From the NCBI GenBank assembly GCA_040255445.1, contig JBDZUZ010000185.1:1-6526 (forward strand): 6,526 nucleotides of DNA. Reading direction: 5' to 3'. Source of the stretch: JBDZUZ01 sp040255445 (lineage in GTDB: Bacteria; Planctomycetota; Phycisphaerae; Phycisphaerales; UBA1924). Made by a program: the position numbers and the translations under genes. The notes beneath the pieces were generated by a model that made no database searches, was not told the DNA's origin, and saw only the letters and a list, made by a program, of their open reading frames with translations. This document shows, piece by piece, positions 1 to 5,585 of this stretch (its first letter is position 1; each line of letters opens with the position of its first letter).

Positions 1-33
1 GGGGATGGGGGGCGTGGCGGGTTGACTTGTGTC

Positions 34-61
34 GCCCTCTTCGAGGGCTTTGGGTTTCTTT
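34..61 (+). terminator. Possible weak intrinsic terminator
   Basis: A 6-bp perfect stem, GCCCTC (34-39) and GAGGGC (43-48), with a TTC loop is followed by a T-rich but interrupted run to about 61. It could end a transcript entering from the left edge. The stem is short and the T run is broken by GGG and C, so the call is tentative. Confidence 0.3.
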
Positions 62-70
62 GGGGCTGTA

Positions 71-104
71 CCCACGGCTTGCGGCTTCGCCGCGGCGCCG
101 TGGG
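71..104. repeat. Two-tier palindrome CCCACGGC/GCCGTGGG
   Basis: Outer arms CCCACGGC (71-78) and GCCGTGGG (97-104) are perfectly complementary. Inside them a second stem, GCGGC (81-85) with GCCGC (89-93), closes on a TTC loop, with a small internal bulge (TT against GGC). A further short hairpin, CCGCCC (115-120) with GGGCGG (124-129), follows. The outer arm resembles in style the CCCACAGG arms of the dispersed repeat elsewhere in this window, but loop and flanks differ, so I treat it as a separate type. There is no T run, so it is not an ordinary terminator. Confidence 0.5.
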
Positions 105-244
105 CAACGCGCTTCCGCCCGCGGGGCGGGCTGAAGGCATTGTGTCGCGGGGCTCGTTGAGATATGGGCGAAGTCGTGTCCGGGGCGTCGTGAGAAATGT
201 TCCGTGACGGTCCGGTGTGTTCGTGTGGATGAGTCCTAAGATAT

Positions 245-250
245 CATAAT
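245..250 (+). promoter_or_regulatory. Possible -10 element (CATAAT)
   Basis: CATAAT sits in a short AT-rich island (238-251) that is conspicuous in this GC-rich DNA and matches the bacterial -10 consensus TATAAT at five of six positions. No good -35 hexamer is visible at the usual distance. If used, transcription would start near 257, putting the palindrome at 265-296 in the leader of the gene that starts at 319. Weak evidence. Confidence 0.2.
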
Positions 251-254
251 GTCG

Positions 255-300
255 TGCACCCAAACCACAGGCTCGCTCAGAGCAGCGAGCCTGTGGCACG
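255..300 (+). repeat. Dispersed palindromic repeat, copy 1
   Basis: Perfect 13-bp arms, CCACAGGCTCGCT (265-277) and AGCGAGCCTGTGG (284-296), enclose the loop CAGAGC (278-283). The left flank begins TGCAC (255) and the right flank is CACG (297-300). The same arms, loop and flanks recur at 1027-1073 and 3574-3620, and in modified form at 2390-2461 and 5586-5648, always in this orientation. This copy ends 18 bp before the GTG start of the next gene, so it may form an RNA hairpin in that gene's leader. I do not recognise it as a named element. Confidence 0.85.
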
Positions 301-307
301 TGGTGAT

Positions 308-313
308 GGAGAG
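308..313 (+). promoter_or_regulatory. Ribosome binding site GGAGAG that decides the GTG start
   Basis: GGAGAG ends 5 nt before the GTG at 319. The nearby ATG at 315 is followed after two codons by a stop (TGA), so it cannot be the start. This site therefore supports GTG initiation. Confidence 0.55.
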
Positions 314-318
314 ATGGC

Positions 319-939
319 GTGCTGAAGCAGATTGAGATTGAGGTGACGACGGCGCGGCGGGGGGTGTTGCGGGACTTGGAGATGTGGTGGTCGACCGCGG
401 TATTGGAGGGGGTGGTCGCGGCGGAGGAGTGTGGGTCCTGGCGGCCGGGGCGTGAGAGGGGACGAGCGCGGCTGGTGTTGTCCGGGTTGCTCGTGTATCC
501 GCGGCTGCTTGAACGCGGTGATGTGTCGGAGATCGGGCGGAAGCTGCGGGGGTTGCTGGAGGCGGATGAGGTGCGGTTTGAGGTGCGGCGATCGGCGCGG
601 TCATGGACGGCGGATCATGGGTATTGGATGGGGCGGGGCGCGCCGAAGAAGATGGTGATGGAGTACGCGCCGCTGCAGGGGTTGCCGCCGTTCTGGACGG
701 CGGATCGGGCGAAGGTGGTGTCGCCGGTGGTGCTGGGATTGTCGCAGGAGTTGCGGAACGATGTGTGGGCGTGGGACATCGCTGCGCGGGCGATCTATCG
801 GGTGTGGTTGTACGCGGAGGATGAGGGGATCATGACGCCGCGGGAGATCGGGGCGGCGAAGCGGGCGGTGGATCGGCGGGGGCGGGTGCTTGCGCGGCGG
901 GTGGCGAAGGAGACGGGGAGTGAGGTGGAGTACAGGTGA
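319..939 (+). CDS. Hypothetical protein, Trp-rich, 206 aa
   Basis: I do not recognise this protein. It starts at a GTG with a GGAGAG site just upstream and ends at TGA (937-939). No signal peptide, convincing membrane segment or Cys/His metal motif is visible, so it is probably cytoplasmic. Nine tryptophans (W23, W24, W41, W96, W103, W126, W140, W142, W153) are spread along it, a high fraction (about 4%). The C-terminal part (roughly 158-200) is basic and looks helical. Codons end mostly in G, like the other + strand genes here, which supports real coding. It is a single-gene unit, convergent with the DUF3592-like gene. The repeat copy at 265-296 lies between any upstream promoter and its ribosome binding site. 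No function can be assigned. Confidence 0.7.
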   Translation: MLKQIEIEVTTARRGVLRDLEMWWSTAVLEGVVAAEECGSWRPGRERGRARLVLSGLLVYPRLLERGDVSEIGRKLRGLLEADEVRFEVRRSARSWTADHGYWMGRGAPKKMVMEYAPLQGLPPFWTADRAKVVSPVVLGLSQELRNDVWAWDIAARAIYRVWLYAEDEGIMTPREIGAAKRAVDRRGRVLARRVAKETGSEVEYR

Positions 940-943
940 GGGT

Positions 944-990
944 GGTGATGGAGGGGAAGGCATCGAGGCAGGGGGCATCGAGGCATCGAG
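944..990 (+). repeat. GGCATCGA array, copy 1
   Basis: Four short units start at 959, 967, 974 and 982: GGCATCGA, GGCAGGG, GGCATCGA, GGCATCGA, closed by a G. They are preceded by GGTGAT at 944. The same arrangement, with identical 8/7/8 spacing and the same GGTGAT 15 bp upstream, recurs at 2305-2351. In both places a copy of the palindromic repeat follows 36-38 bp later, so the two look like parts of one composite element of about 130 bp. Confidence 0.7.
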
Positions 991-1026
991 TGGGGCGATG
1001 TGAGAGCGCGGGATGGTGCGTGGTGG

Positions 1027-1073
1027 TGCGCTCAACCCACAGGCTCGCTCAGAGCAGCGAGCCTGTGGCACGG
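1027..1073 (+). repeat. Dispersed palindromic repeat, copy 2
   Basis: Arms CCACAGGCTCGCT (1037-1049) and AGCGAGCCTGTGG (1056-1068) around the loop CAGAGC (1050-1055) are identical to copy 1. The left flank is TGCGCTCAACC and the right flank CACGG (1069-1073). It lies in the convergent gap between the genes ending at 939 and 1102. It has no T run on either side, so intrinsic termination is not indicated. Confidence 0.85.
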
Positions 1074-1101
1074 CGGCGCGACGATGTCATATTAGATGAT
1101 A

Positions 1102-1884
1102 TTAGAGAACGAGGCGGGCGAGGCAATAGACGAGGGAGGGGATCGCGAGGCCGAGGGTGAGGTAGATGGCGGGGCCGGGGCTGGCGAGGGGGATGAGGTA
1201 GGCGCGGTCGGGGTACCTGGGTGAGACCCAGGCGGGGACGGTGGTGTCGGGCGGGAAGGGTGCGAGGACGGCCGCGGCGGAGTCGGCGCTGGGGTAGGTC
1301 TGCACGATGATGGTGGGGCGGAGGTGGGTGCTTTCGTAGCGCTCGCCGCGGAACGTGTACTCAAAGCGGATGGTGGGTTCGTAGGTGGTGGTGCTGTTGT
1401 CGCGGTTGATGCGGCGGTCGGTGTCGGCGGAGGTGGACTTGGTGACGGCGGTCTCGAGGATGCGGGCCTCGACTTCTTCCGCGGTGCGCACGATGACGGC
1501 TTGTGAGTAGGTTTCGCGGAGGCCGACGACCAGGAGCATGCCGCCGAGTGCGGTGAAGATGAGCATCGCGATCCACTGGGCGATGGGTGAGCCGGCGGAG
1601 GCGCGGCCGTCCTTCATGACGGTCATCACGATGAGGGCGATGATGCACCAGGCGAAGGGGATGAGGCCGAGGATCGCGGCGAGGCCGGGGCGGGCGACGA
1701 GGAGTGCGCTGGCAGCGCCCGCGAGCGCGGCGATGGCGATGCCGACGGTGGTGATCGAGAGTGTCTTGAGGAGGAGCAGCTGCGCGGGTGTGGTGTTTGG
1801 CGCGCTGGCGACGATGAGGATGAGGAGGGCGAGCGCGGCGAGGAGGCCGGCGAGGGCGGCGGTGATGGAGAGGGCGGTCATCAT
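1102..1884 (-). CDS. DUF3592-like multi-pass membrane protein
   Basis: A 260-aa protein with about four N-terminal membrane segments (roughly 5-27, 43-63, 66-90, 103-122), a soluble region (about 134-232) and a final membrane segment (238-258). The soluble part matches the DUF3592 pattern: an aromatic/basic stretch Y168-E-P-T-I-R-F-E-Y-T-F-R-G, then a 'WV-P-YPDRAYL' block (218-230) resembling the W-Y-N-P-x-x-P signature that family shows near its end. The family's biochemical role is not known to me. The ATG start at 1884 overlaps the stop of the upstream gene as ATGA, so the two are probably translationally coupled. A second ATG follows immediately. Codons are C-ending, typical of - strand genes in this window. 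The stop is TAA, in a small AT-rich patch with ATATTAGA repeated directly (1089-1106). Confidence 0.75.
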   Translation of the reverse strand: MMTALSITAALAGLLAALALLILIVASAPNTTPAQLLLLKTLSITTVGIAIAALAGAASALLVARPGLAAILGLIPFAWCIIALIVMTVMKDGRASAGSPIAQWIAMLIFTALGGMLLVVGLRETYSQAVIVRTAEEVEARILETAVTKSTSADTDRRINRDNSTTTYEPTIRFEYTFRGERYESTHLRPTIIVQTYPSADSAAAVLAPFPPDTTVPAWVSPRYPDRAYLIPLASPGPAIYLTLGLAIPSLVYCLARLVL

Positions 1885-2270
1885 CGTGCGTGCTCCGCCG
1901 CGGGGTCGTGCTGTGCGGGGTCGTGACCGAGGAGTTGGGTGAGGTCGGCGCGGACGGCGGCGAGGTGGCGGTCGTTGTCTTCGGCTTCGACGGCGGTGTG
2001 CGGGGAGGGGAGGGCCGCGTTGGCCCAGCGCCAGGCGCGGTCGAAGAGGGCGCAGCGGTGCGCGGGCGGTTGATCAGCGCTCGCGGCGAGCTTGGCGCGG
2101 TACAGGTCGGCCATGGCGACAGCGCCGTAGATGGAGTCGTCGACGGCGGGGACCTCTCGGTCGGCCTCGTCGAGGCGCTGCGCATCGATGAGGGTGGAGG
2201 CGTGGGCGAGGGCGGGGGCGCGGCGGGCGGCGAGGGTCTTGAGGTATTGCTGGTATTGGTCGGCGGGCAT
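1881..2270 (-). CDS. Hypothetical helical protein, 129 aa
   Basis: I do not recognise this protein. It looks mainly alpha-helical, with an N-terminal MPADQYQQYL helix, a central D-D-S-I-Y-G-A-V-A-M-A-D-L-Y-R-A-K-L segment, and a C-terminal R-H-L-A-A-V-R-A-D-L-T-Q-L-L helix. The pattern is loosely reminiscent of TPR or helical-bundle proteins, but no repeat is clear. There is no signal peptide or membrane segment. I chose the ATG at 2270 because the frame upstream runs into the repeat at 2305-2351 and becomes Pro/Ser-rich. No good ribosome binding site precedes it, so a TTG five codons upstream is an alternative. Its TGA overlaps the ATG of the DUF3592-like gene, making it the first gene of a two-gene operon and a possible soluble partner of that membrane protein. 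Confidence 0.65.
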   Translation of the reverse strand: MPADQYQQYLKTLAARRAPALAHASTLIDAQRLDEADREVPAVDDSIYGAVAMADLYRAKLAASADQPPAHRCALFDRAWRWANAALPSPHTAVEAEDNDRHLAAVRADLTQLLGHDPAQHDPAAEHAR

Positions 2271-2304
2271 GTGGGGCAATGCGTGAATCGGGGGCGGGGT
2301 GGTT

Positions 2305-2351
2305 GGTGATACAGAAGAAGGCACCGAGGCAGACGGCATCGAGGCATCGAG
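2305..2351 (+). repeat. GGCATCGA array, copy 2
   Basis: Units GGCACCGA (2320), GGCAGAC (2328), GGCATCGA (2335) and GGCATCGA (2343), plus a closing G, are preceded by GGTGAT at 2305. Spacing is identical to the copy at 944-990, with scattered substitutions between. It lies in the divergent promoter region between the 129-aa gene and the antiporter, upstream of palindromic copy 3. Confidence 0.7.
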
Positions 2352-2389
2352 GCGGCTCGCGCTGATGCGTGTGGGTCCCGGCGCGGGGG

Positions 2390-2461
2390 TGCGCACAGCC
2401 CACAGGTGTGGCCGCAGAGCCGGCCAAACCTGTGGCACGGTCGGACCTGTGGTACGGTGGG
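2390..2461 (+). repeat. Dispersed palindromic repeat, copy 3 (changed arms, duplicated right arm)
   Basis: Arms CCACAGGTGTGGCCG (2400-2414) and CGGCCAAACCTGTGG (2421-2435) pair over 15 bp with one mismatch and enclose the same CAGAGC loop (2415-2420) as copies 1 and 2. The outer seven bases and the right flank CACGG are conserved. The inner arm is a different sequence on both sides yet still pairs. The right arm is then tandemly duplicated: ACCTGTGGCACGGTCGG (2428-2444) is followed by ACCTGTGGTACGGTGGG (2445-2461), which differs at two of 17 positions. The left flank TGCGCACAGC is shared with copy 4. Confidence 0.8.
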
Positions 2462-2481
2462 CGGACTACGCTCCTGCCGCG

Positions 2482-3489
2482 ATGGCTATTCAATTTCTGA
2501 TCCTGATCGGCTCGCTGTTCGTGCTCACCTTCGGCGCGGAGTTTCTGGTCCGCGGCGCGGCGGGGGTGGCGCGGAAGCTGGGGGTGTCGACCTTCTTCAT
2601 CGGGCTCACGATCGTGGGGTTCGGGACGAGCACGCCGGAGCTGGCGACGGGTGTGACGGCGGCGCTGAAAGCGCGGACGGATGCGGCGTACTCCGATGTG
2701 AACATCGGGAACGTGGTGGGGTCGAACATCTTCAACATCGCGGTGATCCTGGGGATCACTGCGCTCATCTGCCCGATTCCGATCAAGGTGAAGCAGGTGC
2801 GGTCGGAGGTGTTGATCGTGGTTGCGACGGCGTTCCTGCCGCTGGCCGCGCTGGTGTTGGGCGGGGAGTATCCGCGGTGGTTCGGTGTTGTGCTCGTCGC
2901 GCTCTTGCTGGGGTTCCTGGTGCGCGGGTACATCCAGGGTCGTCAAGAGGGCAGCGATGAGACCGCGGCGGAGGCGGAGCTCGAGAAGGAGCTGGGCCTG
3001 GACAAGCCGGGCGTGCTGCAGCGGACGCCGGCGCAGATCGGGCTCATCCTGACCGGCCTGGTGGCGCTCGCGGGCGGGTCTTATTTTCTTGTTGATTCGG
3101 CGGTGACGATCGCGCGGTCGTTTGGGATCAGTGAGCTGGTGATCGCGCTGACGATTGTGTCGGCGGGGACGAGCGCACCGGAGCTTTTCACGAGCTTTGT
3201 CGCCGCGTTGCGGAAGCAGTCGGATATTTCGGTGGGAAACATCCTGGGGTCGAGCATCTTCAATGTGCTGGGGATTCTGGGTGTGAGCACGATTGTGACG
3301 CCGCAGGTTGCGAACAAGCAGGTGCTGTATCTGGATGTTCCTGTGATGATCGTGTCATCGCTGGCGTTGCTTCCGATCATGCTGCGGACAGCGCGGATCG
3401 GGCGGGTCGAGGGCGGGGTGATGCTGGTGGGGTACCTGGTGTACCTGGGTGTGTTGTTCTTCTTCGCGCCGGGGTGGTTTGGAGGGTGA
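2482..3489 (+). CDS. Calcium/sodium antiporter, CaCA family (YrbG-like)
   Basis: An inner-membrane cation exchanger of 335 aa, close to the family's usual size (E. coli YrbG is about 325), with about ten hydrophobic segments in two inverted halves. Each half carries an alpha repeat. Alpha-1 has G-F-G-T-S-T-P-E-L (46-54) and G-N-V-V-G-S-N-I-F-N (76-85). Alpha-2 has S-A-G-T-S-A-P-E-L (227-235) and G-N-I-L-G-S-S-I-F-N (252-261). E53, N82 and E234 are at expected ion-binding positions. The position matching N82 in the second half is S258, where relatives often have Asn or Asp. An acidic loop (about 152-182) joins the halves. The family normally exchanges Ca2+ for Na+ across the membrane; the ion used here is inferred. 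The ATG at 2482 gives the family-like MAIQFLILIG start; the frame extends upstream only through repeat DNA. It appears to be a single-gene unit without an obvious ribosome binding site. Confidence 0.92.
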   Translation: MAIQFLILIGSLFVLTFGAEFLVRGAAGVARKLGVSTFFIGLTIVGFGTSTPELATGVTAALKARTDAAYSDVNIGNVVGSNIFNIAVILGITALICPIPIKVKQVRSEVLIVVATAFLPLAALVLGGEYPRWFGVVLVALLLGFLVRGYIQGRQEGSDETAAEAELEKELGLDKPGVLQRTPAQIGLILTGLVALAGGSYFLVDSAVTIARSFGISELVIALTIVSAGTSAPELFTSFVAALRKQSDISVGNILGSSIFNVLGILGVSTIVTPQVANKQVLYLDVPVMIVSSLALLPIMLRTARIGRVEGGVMLVGYLVYLGVLFFFAPGWFGG

Positions 3490-3573
3490 GGGGCGGGGCG
3501 GCGATTCGCAACCACGGGGGTGTGAAGTCGATTGCCGGGATGGGCGCGGAAGGTGACGCCTAGTGCACTTTGG

Positions 3574-3620
3574 GGCGCACAGCCCACAGGCTCGCTCAGA
3601 GCAGCGAGCCTGTGGCACGG
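3574..3620 (+). repeat. Dispersed palindromic repeat, copy 4
   Basis: Arms CCACAGGCTCGCT (3584-3596) and AGCGAGCCTGTGG (3603-3615) with loop CAGAGC (3597-3602) are identical to copies 1 and 2. The left flank GGCGCACAGC matches copy 3 and the right flank is CACGG (3616-3620). It sits in the convergent gap, 95 bp after the antiporter stop and 13 bp beyond the stop of the gene at 3629-4768. It could form a hairpin at the 3' end of both transcripts, but has no T run. The rest of 3490-3573 shows nothing I recognise. Confidence 0.85.
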
Positions 3621-3628
3621 CGCGCGTG

Positions 3629-4768
3629 CTATTCGGGATTGGTGTGCGCGGCGGGGGTGAACCAGTCTTCGGGGAGGTCGGGGGTCTTTACGCGCTCGAA
3701 GATGATGAGCCGCGGCGGGGGCGGTCGGCGGCGCTGGGCTTCGCGCGGCGGGCCGTCCATGCGGGGGCCGTCAGGGCGCGGGCCATCGGGGCGCGGTCCG
3801 TCCATGCGCGGGCCGTCGGGGCGTATGCCGTCGCGTGGGCCATCGCGGGGGCCATCGGGGCCGGGGGGCGGTCGGCGCGGGGGCGGGCCGTCGAAGGTTT
3901 GGTCGGTTCGCGGGCGGTCGGGGAGGTCTCGCTCGGCGCGTGACCAGCGGGCTTCGAGTTTCTCGACGAGGTTGGTGGCATCGTCGATCCAGACATCGAC
4001 CGAGTCGGGCAGGGGGCCGGGGCGTGCGGGGACAGCGCGGATGTGGAGCTGGCCGCGGGTTGCGTTGTCGCCCTTGCTGAGGGTGAAGCGGCGCTGGAGC
4101 GCGAGCATCATGTCATCGACCGCGGCGACGAGAACGGTGTCGCCGGCGATGCGTGACCACTCGGGCCAGGCGCGGTCGGGGTTGTCGCGCTCGATGCCGC
4201 CGTCGGGGCGGATGGCCCACTCGCCTTCGGCATCGCGGCCGGCGATGGTGTAGGCGGTGTTGGCATCGTCGCCGGCGAGCGGTACTCCCGGTCGCGCCGG
4301 TCGCTTGATCTTGAAGAGGATGCGGCCCGCACCGTCGACATCGAGCGTGCCGATGGGTTCGCCGGGTTCATCGGCGTTGGCGCCCTGGATGCGGATCTCG
4401 TAGCGGCGGATGCCGGCGTCCTGCGCTGCTGTGATCGCCCTTTCGATGACGGCCTGGGCGGTTTGCTGGCCGGGGGTCATGACGACGACGGCGGTCATCA
4501 CGGCGATCATGGCCGCGATGCCGCCGAGCGCACCGAGTGCGACTTTGAACCGCGCGACGACGGCGGGGCCGCGCTGCGGTGTAACTGCTGTGCCGCCGCG
4601 GACCGCGGCCATCACGGCGGCGATGCGGCGTTCCTGGGCGAGCTGGTTGTCGGAGCGGGTGAACTCGAGGAGGGCGTGGCCGATGCGCTCGGCCGCGCGA
4701 TCGGCGGGCGTCGCATCGGGTGCGGGGTCATTGGGGCTCGCTGCGCTGGTGTGATCGATGTCGCTCAT
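3629..4768 (-). CDS. Probable membrane-anchored regulator of the adjacent ECF sigma factor
   Basis: A 379-aa protein: a cytoplasmic N-terminus (1-73, helical, charged), one membrane segment (about 74-97), then a large extracytoplasmic region. Its beta-strand-like blocks (about 120-275) and C-terminal R-L-I-I-F-E-R-V-K-T-P-D-L-P-E-D-W-F (353-370) recall LolA/MucB-like sensor domains in proteins encoded next to sigma factors. A Pro/Asp/Gly/Arg tract with eight DG pairs (305-339) is inserted just before that last strand. No zinc-binding HxxxCxxC motif is present in the N-terminus, so it is not a standard ZAS anti-sigma factor. The start ATG at 4768 overlaps the sigma stop as ATGA, implying coupled translation. 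The role as anti-sigma factor or sensor is inferred from position and topology. The stop is TAG at 3629-3631. Confidence 0.65.
   Translation of the reverse strand: MSDIDHTSAASPNDPAPDATPADRAAERIGHALLEFTRSDNQLAQERRIAAVMAAVRGGTAVTPQRGPAVVARFKVALGALGGIAAMIAVMTAVVVMTPGQQTAQAVIERAITAAQDAGIRRYEIRIQGANADEPGEPIGTLDVDGAGRILFKIKRPARPGVPLAGDDANTAYTIAGRDAEGEWAIRPDGGIERDNPDRAWPEWSRIAGDTVLVAAVDDMMLALQRRFTLSKGDNATRGQLHIRAVPARPGPLPDSVDVWIDDATNLVEKLEARWSRAERDLPDRPRTDQTFDGPPPRRPPPGPDGPRDGPRDGIRPDGPRMDGPRPDGPRPDGPRMDGPPREAQRRRPPPPRLIIFERVKTPDLPEDWFTPAAHTNPE
3743..3859 (-). repeat. In-frame DGPR-coding tandem repeat
   Basis: Within the regulator gene, units encoding DGPR (12 nt) or [P/M]DGPR (15 nt) repeat eight times. 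DG pairs fall at residues 305, 309, 313, 318, 323, 328, 333 and 338, so the spacing is 4, 4, then 5. Units differ by point changes (one reads DGIR). The repeat is in multiples of three, so gain or loss of units would keep the frame and change only the length of the tract. Confidence 0.85.
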
Positions 4769-5316
4769 GCGGGCTCTCCATCGATGACGCAGTCGGCCAG
4801 GACGCGGCGGGCCCGCTGGATGCGCTTCTTCACGGTCTCCTCGTTGAGCTCGAGGGCATCGGCGATCTGGCGGAGCTGCATGCCGCGGGTGTAGGCCATA
4901 TCGATGACTTCGCGGAAATCCTCGGGGAGGCGGGTGATGCAGAGCGCAACGCGGCCGATGCGGTCGCGGAAGGTGTCGCCGGGTCGGCGTGCGAGTGTGT
5001 CGAAGCGTTCGTCGATGGCGGCCAGGGTTGCTTCATCGGCGAGCTGGATGAGGCGGCCGCGTTCGCGGTGTCGGGCGAGGGCGAGTTTGGCGGCGATGCC
5101 GCGGAGCCAGGGGGCGAAGGGGCGGGTGCGGTCGTAGTCGGCGAGTCGGCGCCAGGCGACGAGCATGGTTTCCTGGAAGAGGTCGTCGATAGAGCCGGGA
5201 TCGCGGACGATCGAGCGGATGTAGAGGGTGAGCATGTCGGCGTGTTCGCGGACGAGGATCTCGAAGACGGCGCGGGCGTCGTGGGCGGGTTCGGGGATGG
5301 GGTTGGTGTCGCGCAC
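4765..5316 (-). CDS. ECF-type sigma-70 factor (Rhodopirellula/Verrucomicrobium-like)
   Basis: A 183-aa cytoplasmic sigma factor that would direct RNA polymerase to its own promoter set. Region 2 lies at about 17-87, with D44-D-L-F-Q-E-T-M-L and the R-P-F-A-P-W-L-R-G-I-A block (65-75) typical of planctomycete ECF factors. Region 4 is at about 126-173 and includes L-P-E-D-F-R-E-V and the helix-turn-helix Q-I-A-D-A-L-E-L-N-E-E-T-V-K-K-R-I-Q-R-A. No region 3 separates them, as expected for ECF factors. I chose the GTG at 5316 because it gives a normal family length. The frame stays open much further upstream, but that part is Pro/Arg-rich and looks non-coding. The first in-frame ATG lies inside region 2. 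There is no clear ribosome binding site, so the start is uncertain. It is coupled by an ATGA overlap to the membrane protein downstream. Confidence 0.88.
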   Translation of the reverse strand: MRDTNPIPEPAHDARAVFEILVREHADMLTLYIRSIVRDPGSIDDLFQETMLVAWRRLADYDRTRPFAPWLRGIAAKLALARHRERGRLIQLADEATLAAIDERFDTLARRPGDTFRDRIGRVALCITRLPEDFREVIDMAYTRGMQLRQIADALELNEETVKKRIQRARRVLADCVIDGEPA

Positions 5317-5328
5317 GGGTGATCTTGA

Positions 5329-5429
5329 GAACAGGTGGGGCGGGAAAGTGCGAACAGGGGCCGGACAGGAGGGGGGTGTGAAGGGGGATTGTCGGGGTTG
5401 TTGGCGCGGGGTCGGGTCGGAGGGACAGG
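5329..5429 (-). promoter_or_regulatory. Cluster of GRACAGG (CCTGTYC) direct repeats upstream of the sigma gene
   Basis: On the + strand GAACAGG occurs at 5329-5335 and 5352-5358, and GGACAGG at 5363-5369 and 5423-5429. A further GAACAGG lies at 5678-5684, near the dockerin gene. All are in the same orientation. The first three start 23 and 11 bp apart, about two and one helical turns. I noticed no other GRACAGG in the window. They may be binding sites for a regulator of the sigma operon; this is inference from repetition and place. The core overlaps part of the right-arm style of the palindromes but is not the same word. Confidence 0.4.
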
Positions 5430-5513
5430 TTTTTTGAGGGGGCGGGCCGGTCACGGGGCTGCGCGGTTCGAGCGTGCGGGGTTTGTGGGCGGCCGCGTGT
5501 CCACCCCGCTCGC

Positions 5514-5539
5514 TCAACATAGAGCGGGGAGCCGCGGAA
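5514..5539. repeat. Hairpin CCCCGCTC/GAGCGGGG
   Basis: Perfect 8-bp arms CCCCGCTC (5514-5521) and GAGCGGGG (5532-5539) enclose a 10-nt loop, GCTCAACATA. There is no T run on either side. The CTCGCTCA word at the left arm and loop is shared with the arm-loop junction of the dispersed palindromes, which hints at a distant relationship, but outer arms and flanks differ. Confidence 0.55.
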
Positions 5540-5585
5540 CGGGGTCCATGATGGACATGGGGCGGGGTGCGGTGTCGTGGGCAAA

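Larger units (their letters stand above)
1..235. other. Left-edge region with no supported gene
   Basis: I find no convincing coding region here. The only open frame of note (about 61 codons, from a TTG near position 22) has no ribosome binding site and runs straight through the hairpins described separately, so it is probably accidental. What the stretch does hold is a cluster of inverted repeats (34-48, 71-104, 115-129), as expected of the 3' flank of a gene lying to the left of the window. No promoter stands out before about position 240. Confidence 0.5.

Noticed and set aside
944..990. CRISPR array
   Set aside because: Units are only 7-8 bp with no spacers; no cas genes are present.
601..1071. 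- strand frame beginning inside palindrome copy 2
   Set aside because: Its start and N-terminus are just the repeat and GGCATCGA array translated; the rest is antisense to the 206-aa gene.
2299..2481. N-terminal extension of the antiporter
   Set aside because: The in-frame extension is repeat DNA (array copy 2 and palindrome copy 3). The family-like membrane start is at 2482.
2074..2946. Long (290 aa) open frame on the - strand across the antiporter
   Set aside because: It overlaps a clear CaCA antiporter on the other strand and has an Arg/Pro/His-rich composition typical of antisense frames in strongly G-skewed DNA.
265..3615. Palindromes as intrinsic terminators
   Set aside because: None of the copies is followed by a T run on either strand, and two lie in a leader or divergent promoter gap.
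4463..5322. + strand frames opposite the sigma factor and regulator genes
   Set aside because: They are antisense to two recognisable, translationally coupled genes and show no motifs or ribosome binding sites of their own.
5461..5485. tRNA-like GGTTCGA T-loop
   Set aside because: The flanking bases do not form a proper T stem and no acceptor, D or anticodon arms fit around it.
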